Shown: positions 1 through 5,635 of the stretch, one piece after another | Layout: every line of letters starts with the position of its first letter | Numbering within the stretch: the first letter of the stretch is position 1 | Source: JBBQIY01 sp964618405 | GTDB lineage: Bacteria > Verrucomicrobiota > Kiritimatiellia > RFP12 > UBA3636 | Assembly (NCBI GenBank): GCA_964618405.1 | Contig: CAZUAY010000070.1 | Location: 1-15,088 of the forward strand | Length of the DNA stretch: 15,088 bases | Reading direction: 5' to 3' | Translations under genes and position numbers: made by a program | Notes under the pieces: generated by a model | The model's database searches: none | Seen by the model: only the letters and a program-made list of their open reading frames with translations | What the model was told of the DNA's origin: nothing

Positions 1-138
1 CCGCTCCATCTGCTCGCAAAGCTCAAGGTGGGGCGCAGTCGTCCCGACAAGCCGTTTTTCCTCATGCTTCGAAACGATGCCGAAGAAAAAACCTTTGTAC
101 CTCATCCTTCGAAAAACACAGAGATCAGCTTCGGCTAA
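1..138 (+). CDS. possible C-terminal end of an unidentified plus-strand gene (partial)
   Basis: The first plus-strand frame is open from the window edge to a TAA at 136-138, giving 45 residues. The first twenty or so codons end mostly in G or C (CTC, CTG, AAG, GTG, GAC, CCG), as expected for a gene in this genome; the rest are more A/T-rich. The peptide contains KPFFLMLRNDAEEKTF. I do not recognise a family. If real, this gene runs towards the minus-strand cluster and the region to its right is a convergent intergenic space. Against it, the fragment is short, an open stretch of this size is not rare by chance, and it overlaps one copy of a repeat-like sequence at 27-57. Confidence 0.3.
   Translation, partial: PLHLLAKLKVGRSRPDKPFFLMLRNDAEEKTFVPHPSKNTEISFG
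27..57 (+). repeat. repeat copy 1 with small hairpin
   Basis: Matches the minus-strand sequence at 147-177 without gaps at about 24 of 31 bases. Both share GGTGGGGCG at the start, TCCC in the middle and AGCCGTTT at the end. The variable middle forms a stem GTCG / CGAC around the loop TCC (38-41 with 45-48). In the other copy the stem bases differ but still pair. It lies inside the possible coding end at 1-138, so a chance match is not excluded. Confidence 0.35.
60..114 (+). repeat. direct repeat pair CCTCATsCTTCGAAA
   Basis: CCTCATGCTTCGAAA at 60-74 recurs as CCTCATCCTTCGAAA at 100-114, with 14 of 15 bases equal and starts 40 bases apart. No function is apparent. Confidence 0.35.
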
Positions 139-146
139 TTTTAAAC

Positions 147-177
147 AAACGGCTCGCTGGGACAGCGTCGCCCCACC
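147..177 (-). repeat. repeat copy 2 with hairpin, inverted relative to copy 1
   Basis: On the minus strand this reads GGTGGGGCG, then a stem CGCTG / CAGCG around loop TCC, then AGCCGTTT. The stem (163-167 with 155-159) is perfect, and an outer GGC / GCC pair (151-153 with 170-172) extends it. Relative to the copy at 27-57 the stem bases are changed on both sides so that pairing is kept, which points to a structured element rather than plain similarity. Confidence 0.45.
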
Positions 178-326
178 CTGCTCCGCAAAGAGAATAAGCG
201 ATTATTCGAATCAAAAGAGGGAATTGAACTTGCGACAAAAAAGTAGAAAAAATCTCAATTTAGCGAGGTCTGGAGTAAACGGGGTGCCTCTGAGCAAATC
301 CAAACGGACAGGTCAACGGAACGAGG

Positions 327-342
327 ATGCGCCCTCGCGCAT
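327..342. other. perfect 6-bp hairpin
   Basis: ATGCGC (327-332), loop CCTC, GCGCAT (337-342). It lies directly next to the larger inverted repeat at 343-387 and is enclosed by a second possible pairing, 312-319 with 368-375. No T tract follows on either strand. Confidence 0.4.
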
Positions 343-387
343 TGTAATCGGTCAGTGACGAGGGGGGCCGTTGACTGCCCGATTACA
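343..387. repeat. 14-base inverted repeat (stem-loop)
   Basis: The left arm TGTAATCGGTCAGT (343-356) pairs with the right arm ACTGCCCGATTACA (374-387) at 13 of 14 positions around a 17-base loop rich in G. The 3' part of the stem also takes part in the competing pairing GTCAACGG (312-319) with CCGTTGAC (368-375), so two mutually exclusive folds can be drawn. No T run follows on either strand. It may be a palindromic dispersed element or part of a small RNA; the sequence does not decide. Confidence 0.5.
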
Positions 388-390
388 GCC

Positions 391-408
391 GCTAGTCGCT
401 AGTCGCTA
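391..408. repeat. 7-base tandem repeat, 2.6 copies of GCTAGTC
   Basis: GCTAGTC GCTAGTC GCTA. Read on the minus strand the unit is TAGCGAC, which brings TAG stop codons into the frame of the possible remnant at 399-569. The unit length is not a multiple of three, so a slippage event here would both shift the frame and add a stop. Confidence 0.5.
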
Positions 409-569
409 AAGCCGACACGAAGCGAGTCGTCGGCAATGGTAATGGATGAGGTTTCGTCATGCAGTGCGCCGATTCCAGCCAGGCGTGCAGTTCCGGTTGC
501 TTGGGCCAGTACCGCAACAAAAGATGATTCCTTTCTGCTCGAGGAGGACGTCTGTGCTGTCGTTATCAA
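399..569 (-). pseudogene. possible truncated gene remnant
   Basis: One minus-strand frame from a TTG at 567-569 to a TAG at 399-401 encodes 56 residues whose second half looks protein-like (LAQATGTARLAGIGALHDET, then ITIADDSLRVGFSD). The ITIADDSLRVGFSD part resembles the N-terminal strand that opens many bacterial carbohydrate-active proteins, but that is a weak impression only. There is no ATG in frame and no good ribosome-binding site, and the frame ends in the 7-base tandem repeat. An overlapping frame starts with an ATG about 15 bases upstream and runs out of frame with it. It may be the broken start of a further gene of the cluster, or simply non-coding. Confidence 0.2.
411..434. other. 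stem-loop, about 8 bp with one bulge
   Basis: GCCGACAC pairs with GTCGTCGGC (one bulged base) around a 7-base loop. It sits inside the possible remnant at 399-569. No T tract follows on either strand, so it is not a clear terminator. Confidence 0.3.
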
Positions 570-592
570 GGATTGGTTTCATGATCTTGCTT

Positions 593-1804
593 TCAAAAAT
601 GCGCTGAGCAAATTTTGTCCATTTTCTCGCTGAACGGTTTTGCGCCATCCGCTGTGATTTCAAAGCCGGTTTCGATACGTACACCATGCCATTCAGGATG
701 TCCGAAGAAACTGACATCGACGCATACCGTCATTCCTGGCCTGAGAATATCATCGCTCAGCGGCCCGAAAAATGGGGCTTCGGCTTCGTGCAACCCGATG
801 GTGTGTACAAACGGGCAAACGAGATACTTTGTCAACCCGTGCTTTTCGAAATAGGCACGCGCTGGCGCATCGATCTCAGGTCCGGTTTTTCCCGCGATGA
901 GCTGGGCTTTCGTTAGACGGAACGCTTCGGTGAGATGCCCCATGCAAATCTTCTGACTCGCCGTATACTTCCCATCTACTGGCAAGACGCTCCCGAAAAC
1001 GCCAGCATACCCCCGCACTTTGGGGGCGAGACCTACCATCACGAGTTCGCCTGATTGTAACGGTTTGGAGCTGGCCGTCGGCACAACTGCGTTCGCACGC
1101 AACCCACTACCGACAATCGCGCTGAATCCGAATCCGCTGGCACCTCGGCTGCGCGTTGCGTATTCGCCCGCTGCCGCCACTTGTATCTCAGTCGCTCCTG
1201 GTTTAACTTCTTTCAGCATGGCATCGTATGCCAAATCAGCCAGCTTAAATCCTGCCCGAATCTGTTCCCGCTCCCATGCGGATTTGATGTGACGCAACTG
1301 TAAATAGTCTGCCGTGATGTCGACTAACGTTACGCCTTTGAACCCTTCGACGATCTGGCGGTAACATTCGGCGGGCATCCGGGCGGCGCCTACCAGCCCA
1401 ATCTGGTGGATCTTTCCGAGCTCGGCACTCAGTTCGGCAAATAAATCTTCAAAGCCGATGATGGTCGCGTTCGGATACTCCTCGTCCGGTACCATGAACA
1501 CCGTAAAGTTGCGCGTCTCCTTAATGGCGCTGTCCATTTTTGCGAAGGGCTCGCTTTCGGGCCCGCCCAGCAACATCGGCGTGCCAACGCGTGGAACCAA
1601 GACTGCTCCACTTTCGAATTGGGGACACCAGCCGGTCAGATACCAACCGTTGCCGATATTGAATTCGTCATAGTAGACCAACGCGAGATCCAGCTTTTTA
1701 GCTTCTAGCAATTTCTTAACTTGCTCAAGACGTAACGTGCTTTCCGCTTGATTAAGATAGCCTCCGGAACTGCTCTCGTGTGGTTGTGTTGTGTGGTTAC
1801 TCAT
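593..1804 (-). CDS. M24-family protein, creatinase-like (degenerate metal site)
   Basis: The 403-residue protein has the two-part layout of the M24 'pita-bread' family: an N-terminal creatinase/prolidase-like domain (about 20-165) and a C-terminal catalytic domain (about 175-395). Normal M24 peptidases bind two metals through Asp, Asp, His, Glu, Glu. Here the segment around GELVMVGLA (252-260) has Gly258 where the first Asp should be, and GYAGVF (265-270) has Val269 for the second. His334 and His339 in HTIGLHEAEAP are kept; Asp363 stands where a Glu is usual, and Glu378 in GVRIET is kept. This resembles creatinase, an M24 member that works without metal, so hydrolysis of a C-N bond in a small molecule is more likely than peptidase action. 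No signal peptide is seen, so it is probably cytoplasmic. The start is supported by AAAGGAG about ten bases before the ATG. It is the last gene of the cluster, 63 bases after its neighbour. Confidence 0.9.
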   Translation of the reverse strand: MSNHTTQPHESSSGGYLNQAESTLRLEQVKKLLEAKKLDLALVYYDEFNIGNGWYLTGWCPQFESGAVLVPRVGTPMLLGGPESEPFAKMDSAIKETRNFTVFMVPDEEYPNATIIGFEDLFAELSAELGKIHQIGLVGAARMPAECYRQIVEGFKGVTLVDITADYLQLRHIKSAWEREQIRAGFKLADLAYDAMLKEVKPGATEIQVAAAGEYATRSRGASGFGFSAIVGSGLRANAVVPTASSKPLQSGELVMVGLAPKVRGYAGVFGSVLPVDGKYTASQKICMGHLTEAFRLTKAQLIAGKTGPEIDAPARAYFEKHGLTKYLVCPFVHTIGLHEAEAPFFGPLSDDILRPGMTVCVDVSFFGHPEWHGVRIETGFEITADGAKPFSEKMDKICSAHF

Positions 1805-1867
1805 GATGATACTTCTCCTTTGTAGTTAAAAGTCTTCCCAAGGTTTTTCTATGGGATGAAGCGCATG

Positions 1868-4105
1868 TCACTTCAATGTTCCCTCGGTGTCGAGAACCTG
1901 CCGCACCTGTTCACAATTCAAAATCTTTTCCCGCAGGCTCTGTTCCGTGTAATAATAATGATTGCTGGCCTCGAATCCGATGCGTGAATCTCGCCGCATG
2001 ATGCCGAGCAGTGTTTTCGCCAATTCGATTTCTTCGTCCACGATGGTGTGCATTTGCTCGAGGACATCGGGCGTATGTTCCGCGTCGCGAAGGCGAATGA
2101 ACTTGAGCTGCAGATAGGTCGTTCGGAAATGGCAGCCGGCGGCCTGCGCCACGCGGAGTAGATCCTCGAAGGCGAGGCGATAGGGCTCGGTTAGCGTCGG
2201 CGACGCCTTGCGCAGGGTGTCGATGCCGGCAAGCCACCCTTCGCTGAGAATACGGAACTCCTCCTCAAAAATGTCCGCCGAAAACAGAATGCCTCGCCAA
2301 GAGATTATGTCGTCGTATGGAAATCCCACCATCGTCGCGCGATAGCCTGATGGTGTGCCATACAGGAGATTCATCGGCCCGTAATTCTGCGGCCCAGTGT
2401 ACAGCATCGACGCGCCGTGCAGGGGGAAATGCGCGAATGCATCGCCGAATAACTGCCACGCGCGGATAACGTGCGGCGCGGCGGGACCGAACTGCGTCCT
2501 AGCCAGCTCCTCGGGTTCATGCTCGGCCAGAAGCAGGTTTCCACCCGGATACCCGCCCAAAGTCCATCCCGCCATCACGCCGGATATGTTGCGCGCTTCC
2601 AGATTGCGAAAGTTTTGTTTAACGAGGAAGGGGACTGGCAAGTAGGGAACGGCCGAACACTCCCAGGTATTGTTCATCTGGATCTTGGCCAGACGTTTCA
2701 TGCCGAGTTTTTTCGCAAACTGCCAGAGTTCTTCTGCGTGGAAGCCTGGGCCGATCTTGGACATGGTATAATCACACACGCGTCCGCGTACGCCCTGCGT
2801 CTCCGTCTGCAAATAATCTTCGTGCGTACACATCAGCGTCACATCCTTATTCAGGTTCATCAACGCATTGGCAGCCCATTCGGGATTCCATTGCCAGGTC
2901 CAGGCGATGACGTCGGCCTGGGGAGCGACGGCGTGTGCACCTTCGGCGATCGCGTTGTTGATGTCCGACACAAGTTCGTAGGTCTGGCGGTTTGCGCACC
3001 GCGGGCAGCATGGATACTGCGCACTAAACGCCTTCGATTGGCAGTGGGTGAGGTTCTCGGACATCGTGATCGTAAAGACACCCGCTAGCTCCGGCACTTT
3101 GCGAAACAAATCGCTAACGCCGTCGCGCAAGGCATCCAAAACCGCCGGCGTGGCTGCGCACATGGCTTGCAGATTGGTGTGGCTGTTCAAGCTGCCTCGC
3201 CAGTCGGGATGATCCGTGAAGAACTCGGACGGCATGCCGCGGGGCTCGTTGAGGTAGAGGTAGACGCCAATGCCATATCGCGCCGCACGTTTGATCAGAA
3301 CGTTCAGATTGGCAATGCGCGTCGCGTGACCATTTGAATAGGCGGTCTCGCCGAACCAAGGCGTCAGCGTGTAAAGCACGCCCTGCAGCCAGATGCCGTT
3401 GACCCCGTTGGTTGCGAGGTCGGAAAGCAAACCGTCTGGGTAGGGATCCAGCTCTGGATCGAGAAGCGGATCGCCGTAGACGGCAGAGTAGGAATAGACG
3501 AGCTTGAGGGGGGCGTGACGCAGACGTTCCGCCTGCACGGGGTCGGTCGCGTCGGCTGCTTGACCGGACGCAGACAATCGACCGTAGTGTTTCAGAAACT
3601 CGAACGGGAGTTCCGTTGGTGGCTGGATCGTGCCGAAGGTGCTCGTGACAATTGATCGCAATCTGGCGGTCTGCTGCTCCTGCTCGAGGGTCAGAGGGTC
3701 CCATTTTACTGGCGTGGCATCCGGCTTAAAACCGCCCAACTTGTTCCAGAGAAAGTCATCTTCCTTCAGTGCATATTCCATCTGTTTAGGCGATTTCCCG
3801 ATCAGTTGCAGCAACTGGGAGTAGGGTAGCAAATGCCAGTTCTGGCGGATCAAGGTGATGTAGCCGCGCTGCAGCCACAGGTGTTCCAGCTCCGGGGTGG
3901 CCGGTGCGCCGAGGCCCATCGCCCGGGCTGATGCCGCGATGTTTTCCTCCGTCGTCTGCAAGATCGCGGCCAGCCGGGTGGGCGTGACGACACTCCAGTT
4001 GCGCCAGATCACGGCCTGGAAGCGGGTGGGAAAATGGGGCAGTTCAAGTGGGGTGCGATGCTCTCCCATCGGTAAATTTGTATCAGGGTCGGTTTGTGTT
4101 GACAT
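1868..4105 (-). CDS. TIM-barrel glycosidase-like protein with N-terminal HTH-like repeats
   Basis: The 745-residue protein has no signal peptide and is probably cytoplasmic. Residues about 35-65 (VTPTRLAAILQTTEENI) and about 82-122 (LLPYSQLLQLIGKSPKQM) are two similar helical units with a helix-turn-helix look. From about 200 to 530 it reads like a glycoside-hydrolase TIM barrel related to GH20/DUF4838 proteins: KLVYSYSAVYGD, GVNGIWLQGVLYTL, YGIGVYLYLNEPRG, a strand ending in TITMSEN (Glu350, a candidate catalytic acid), then a Cys cluster with Cys355 and CCPRC (366-370). A helical C-terminal part (about 600-745) follows. A similar Cys cluster occurs in the large DUF4838 protein upstream, which supports a distant relation. 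The start has AAGGAA five to six bases before the ATG. The exact reaction is unknown; hydrolysis or binding of a sugar is inferred from fold and neighbours. Confidence 0.85.
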   Translation of the reverse strand: MSTQTDPDTNLPMGEHRTPLELPHFPTRFQAVIWRNWSVVTPTRLAAILQTTEENIAASARAMGLGAPATPELEHLWLQRGYITLIRQNWHLLPYSQLLQLIGKSPKQMEYALKEDDFLWNKLGGFKPDATPVKWDPLTLEQEQQTARLRSIVTSTFGTIQPPTELPFEFLKHYGRLSASGQAADATDPVQAERLRHAPLKLVYSYSAVYGDPLLDPELDPYPDGLLSDLATNGVNGIWLQGVLYTLTPWFGETAYSNGHATRIANLNVLIKRAARYGIGVYLYLNEPRGMPSEFFTDHPDWRGSLNSHTNLQAMCAATPAVLDALRDGVSDLFRKVPELAGVFTITMSENLTHCQSKAFSAQYPCCPRCANRQTYELVSDINNAIAEGAHAVAPQADVIAWTWQWNPEWAANALMNLNKDVTLMCTHEDYLQTETQGVRGRVCDYTMSKIGPGFHAEELWQFAKKLGMKRLAKIQMNNTWECSAVPYLPVPFLVKQNFRNLEARNISGVMAGWTLGGYPGGNLLLAEHEPEELARTQFGPAAPHVIRAWQLFGDAFAHFPLHGASMLYTGPQNYGPMNLLYGTPSGYRATMVGFPYDDIISWRGILFSADIFEEEFRILSEGWLAGIDTLRKASPTLTEPYRLAFEDLLRVAQAAGCHFRTTYLQLKFIRLRDAEHTPDVLEQMHTIVDEEIELAKTLLGIMRRDSRIGFEASNHYYYTEQSLREKILNCEQVRQVLDTEGTLK

Positions 4106-4171
4106 GTGATTTCCTTAGTAGTATGACAGTAAGGGTTGACAGAGACTCCAGACTCACAACTCGTTGCTTCC

Positions 4172-5542
4172 TCATCGGATCATGATCGTTGTGCCTCGAA
4201 CAACCTTTTCGTAACAGCCCATGTCGACTTGGCCGATTAGCCTGTCGATACGTGGATTGCCGTCGAGATCGGCGGTTCCGATCATCCAGGTCTGATTCGT
4301 GCCGACGTTGATGCAAGGCGATATTGCTCTGAGATGAAAATCCCCCTTCTTTGCGTCCACAAACATCGGATCAACGTGGATGTTGCTCGGATCATACTTC
4401 AACTTGGCGATATTTCCTGGCACAAAACAGGAGTTGTACACCAAATTCGTCCTATCGGGATCGGTAGCCAGCGATAGGCTGTTGTAGTACCCGTCCATGA
4501 CAATGGAATTGTAGAGACGTATCATCGGCGAGTAACCTTGAGCGGCTTCTCGTTGTCTGACGTAGATGTTGGCACCGCCGAATGCGGCATAGTTGCTGAC
4601 AAAGGTGCAGTTATAAAAGTCAAACAGACGGTCTCGACTCCATGTGGACTGGTATCCTACGGCTCCGCCGTACGATACCGAACGGTTGTTATACAGGAGG
4701 CAATTGCGCATAATGGTTGAAATTTTGTCACCCCCCTCTACATTCACCGCACCGCCAGATTGGGCTGCCGAACCTGTGTAGGGCGCGATCGTGTTACTCA
4801 CGAACGCGCAGCGTTCCAGTATATGCGGATTCCCGTAGCCCAAATGAAGAGCCCCGCCAGACTCATGAGCCTGATTGCCTTCGAACAGGGTGTCGGCTAT
4901 CGTACCGCCTCCGGTGTAGGTACTCAAGAAAGCAGCACCGGCTTTGCCCCTGAGGCTCGCTACGGACAGTGCCTGGTTATTGCGAAATACGCAATTTGAG
5001 ATGGTGTAAGAGAATTTATCAAGTGTATCTGCGTACAGACCGCCACCAGCAGCACTGACGCTCGTGCTGGGCGCGACCTTATTATCGATGACGATGCAAT
5101 TTCGCAACGTTCCAGATGAGCCGGAATAGCGCTCGATGAAGAGGTAGATGCCTCCGCCCTTCTCGAGCGCAGTGCAGTTGGAAATGGTAAGCCCTTCCAG
5201 AAGCCAAGTGGTGGCGGAGAAAAGGTGAATGCCCCGTCGAGCGTTTTCCCCATCAATGATTACCGTTTCGCGTGGACCGCAACCGCGCAAACTAAGCGAT
5301 TTTCCGATGGATACCACGTTTGTCAAGCTCCTCGGAGCCGCCCGGTAGATGCCATTGGTCACCCAGACCGTGTCGCCTGCGAGCGTTGCGTTAACGGCAT
5401 CCTGAATGTTGGTGGCAGCGGTTTCCCAACTCTTGAAGTCGCCGGGCGTCTGCCCATTCTGCGCCACGTAATAGTCGGTACCCAAAGCAGTAAGCGTCAA
5501 CTCGAACGCCAGACCCAATCCAAACCAATAGCTTTTTTTCAT
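4172..5542 (-). CDS. secreted parallel beta-helix protein B (choice-of-anchor-Q type)
   Basis: The 456-residue protein starts with a signal peptide (MKKSYWFGLGLAFELTLTAL, cleavage probably near ALG-TDYY). It then has the segment SWETAATNIQDAVNATLAGD typical of secreted beta-helix proteins of this group, and a long right-handed parallel beta-helix (about 75-380) with repeated turns such as ISNCTALEKGGGIYL, ISNCVFRNNQAL and NCTFVSNYAAFGGANIY. The C-terminus (about 400-445) carries ISPCINVGTNQTW and DLDGNPRIDR...GQVDMGCYE, the pattern of the choice-of-anchor-Q domain, followed by a short tail ending IMIR. Such helices often bind or cleave acidic polysaccharides; no catalytic residues can be assigned here. 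The frame stays open 14 codons further upstream, but the ATG at 5542 is preferred because AGGAGG lies six bases before it and the signal peptide begins there. It is a paralogue of the protein at 12799-14223. Confidence 0.9.
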   Translation of the reverse strand: MKKSYWFGLGLAFELTLTALGTDYYVAQNGQTPGDFKSWETAATNIQDAVNATLAGDTVWVTNGIYRAAPRSLTNVVSIGKSLSLRGCGPRETVIIDGENARRGIHLFSATTWLLEGLTISNCTALEKGGGIYLFIERYSGSSGTLRNCIVIDNKVAPSTSVSAAGGGLYADTLDKFSYTISNCVFRNNQALSVASLRGKAGAAFLSTYTGGGTIADTLFEGNQAHESGGALHLGYGNPHILERCAFVSNTIAPYTGSAAQSGGAVNVEGGDKISTIMRNCLLYNNRSVSYGGAVGYQSTWSRDRLFDFYNCTFVSNYAAFGGANIYVRQREAAQGYSPMIRLYNSIVMDGYYNSLSLATDPDRTNLVYNSCFVPGNIAKLKYDPSNIHVDPMFVDAKKGDFHLRAISPCINVGTNQTWMIGTADLDGNPRIDRLIGQVDMGCYEKVVRGTTIMIR

Positions 5543-5550
5543 AATCAACC

Positions 5551-5564
5551 TCCTGTTAACAGGA
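5551..5564. promoter_or_regulatory. 14-base perfect palindrome overlapping the RBS of beta-helix gene B
   Basis: TCCTGTTAACAGGA is a perfect palindrome. On the minus strand its last bases form the first part of the AGGAGG ribosome-binding site of the gene starting at 5542. It could be an operator, or in RNA a five-pair hairpin with a TTAA loop that covers part of the RBS. A second 14-base palindrome lies next to the RBS of the preceding gene (9691-9704). Confidence 0.4.
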
Positions 5565-5635
5565 ACCTTGCTCCCCTCGGTCACTTGAAAGACATCACCC
5601 GATGCCTTCCCTCACCAACTCGTCCACTCCCTCTC

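Larger units (their letters stand above)
139..592. other. non-coding, repeat- and hairpin-rich left intergenic region
   Basis: No convincing gene is seen between the possible plus-strand gene end and the stop of the M24 gene. The stretch holds a second copy of the hairpin repeat (147-177), an A/T-rich part (about 190-270), a perfect small hairpin (327-342), a 14-base inverted repeat (343-387), a 7-base tandem repeat (391-408), another stem-loop (411-434) and a possible gene remnant (399-569, minus). None of the hairpins is followed by a T tract, so none reads as a classical intrinsic terminator. The density of small repeats suggests an accumulation site for palindromic elements or an old rearrangement point. 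Confidence 0.5.

Noticed and set aside
1..138. KPFFL in the partial plus-strand frame as a hint of a sulfatase
   Set aside because: Five residues are not enough, and the sequence after it does not follow the usual sulfatase pattern.
200..240. tRNA-like look on the minus strand (sequence similar to a T-loop, GTTCAATTCCC)
   Set aside because: The flanking bases do not form a T stem, and no anticodon or acceptor stem can be drawn.
77..358. 93-codon plus-strand open frame in the left intergenic region
   Set aside because: Its composition is rich in Lys, Arg, Ser and Asn without protein-like pattern, it crosses several inverted repeats, and no ribosome-binding site is seen.
1836..1856. TCCCA/TGGGA hairpin between the 745-residue gene and the M24 gene as a terminator
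   Set aside because: The stem has only five pairs with an 11-base loop and no T tract follows directly, and the two genes look co-transcribed.
2471..3088. 205-codon plus-strand open frame
   Set aside because: Antisense to the TIM-barrel part of the 745-residue gene, whose frame carries clear motifs.
5543..5584. Upstream start adding 14 residues to beta-helix protein B
   Set aside because: It would bury the signal peptide, and the internal ATG has a strong AGGAGG at the right distance.
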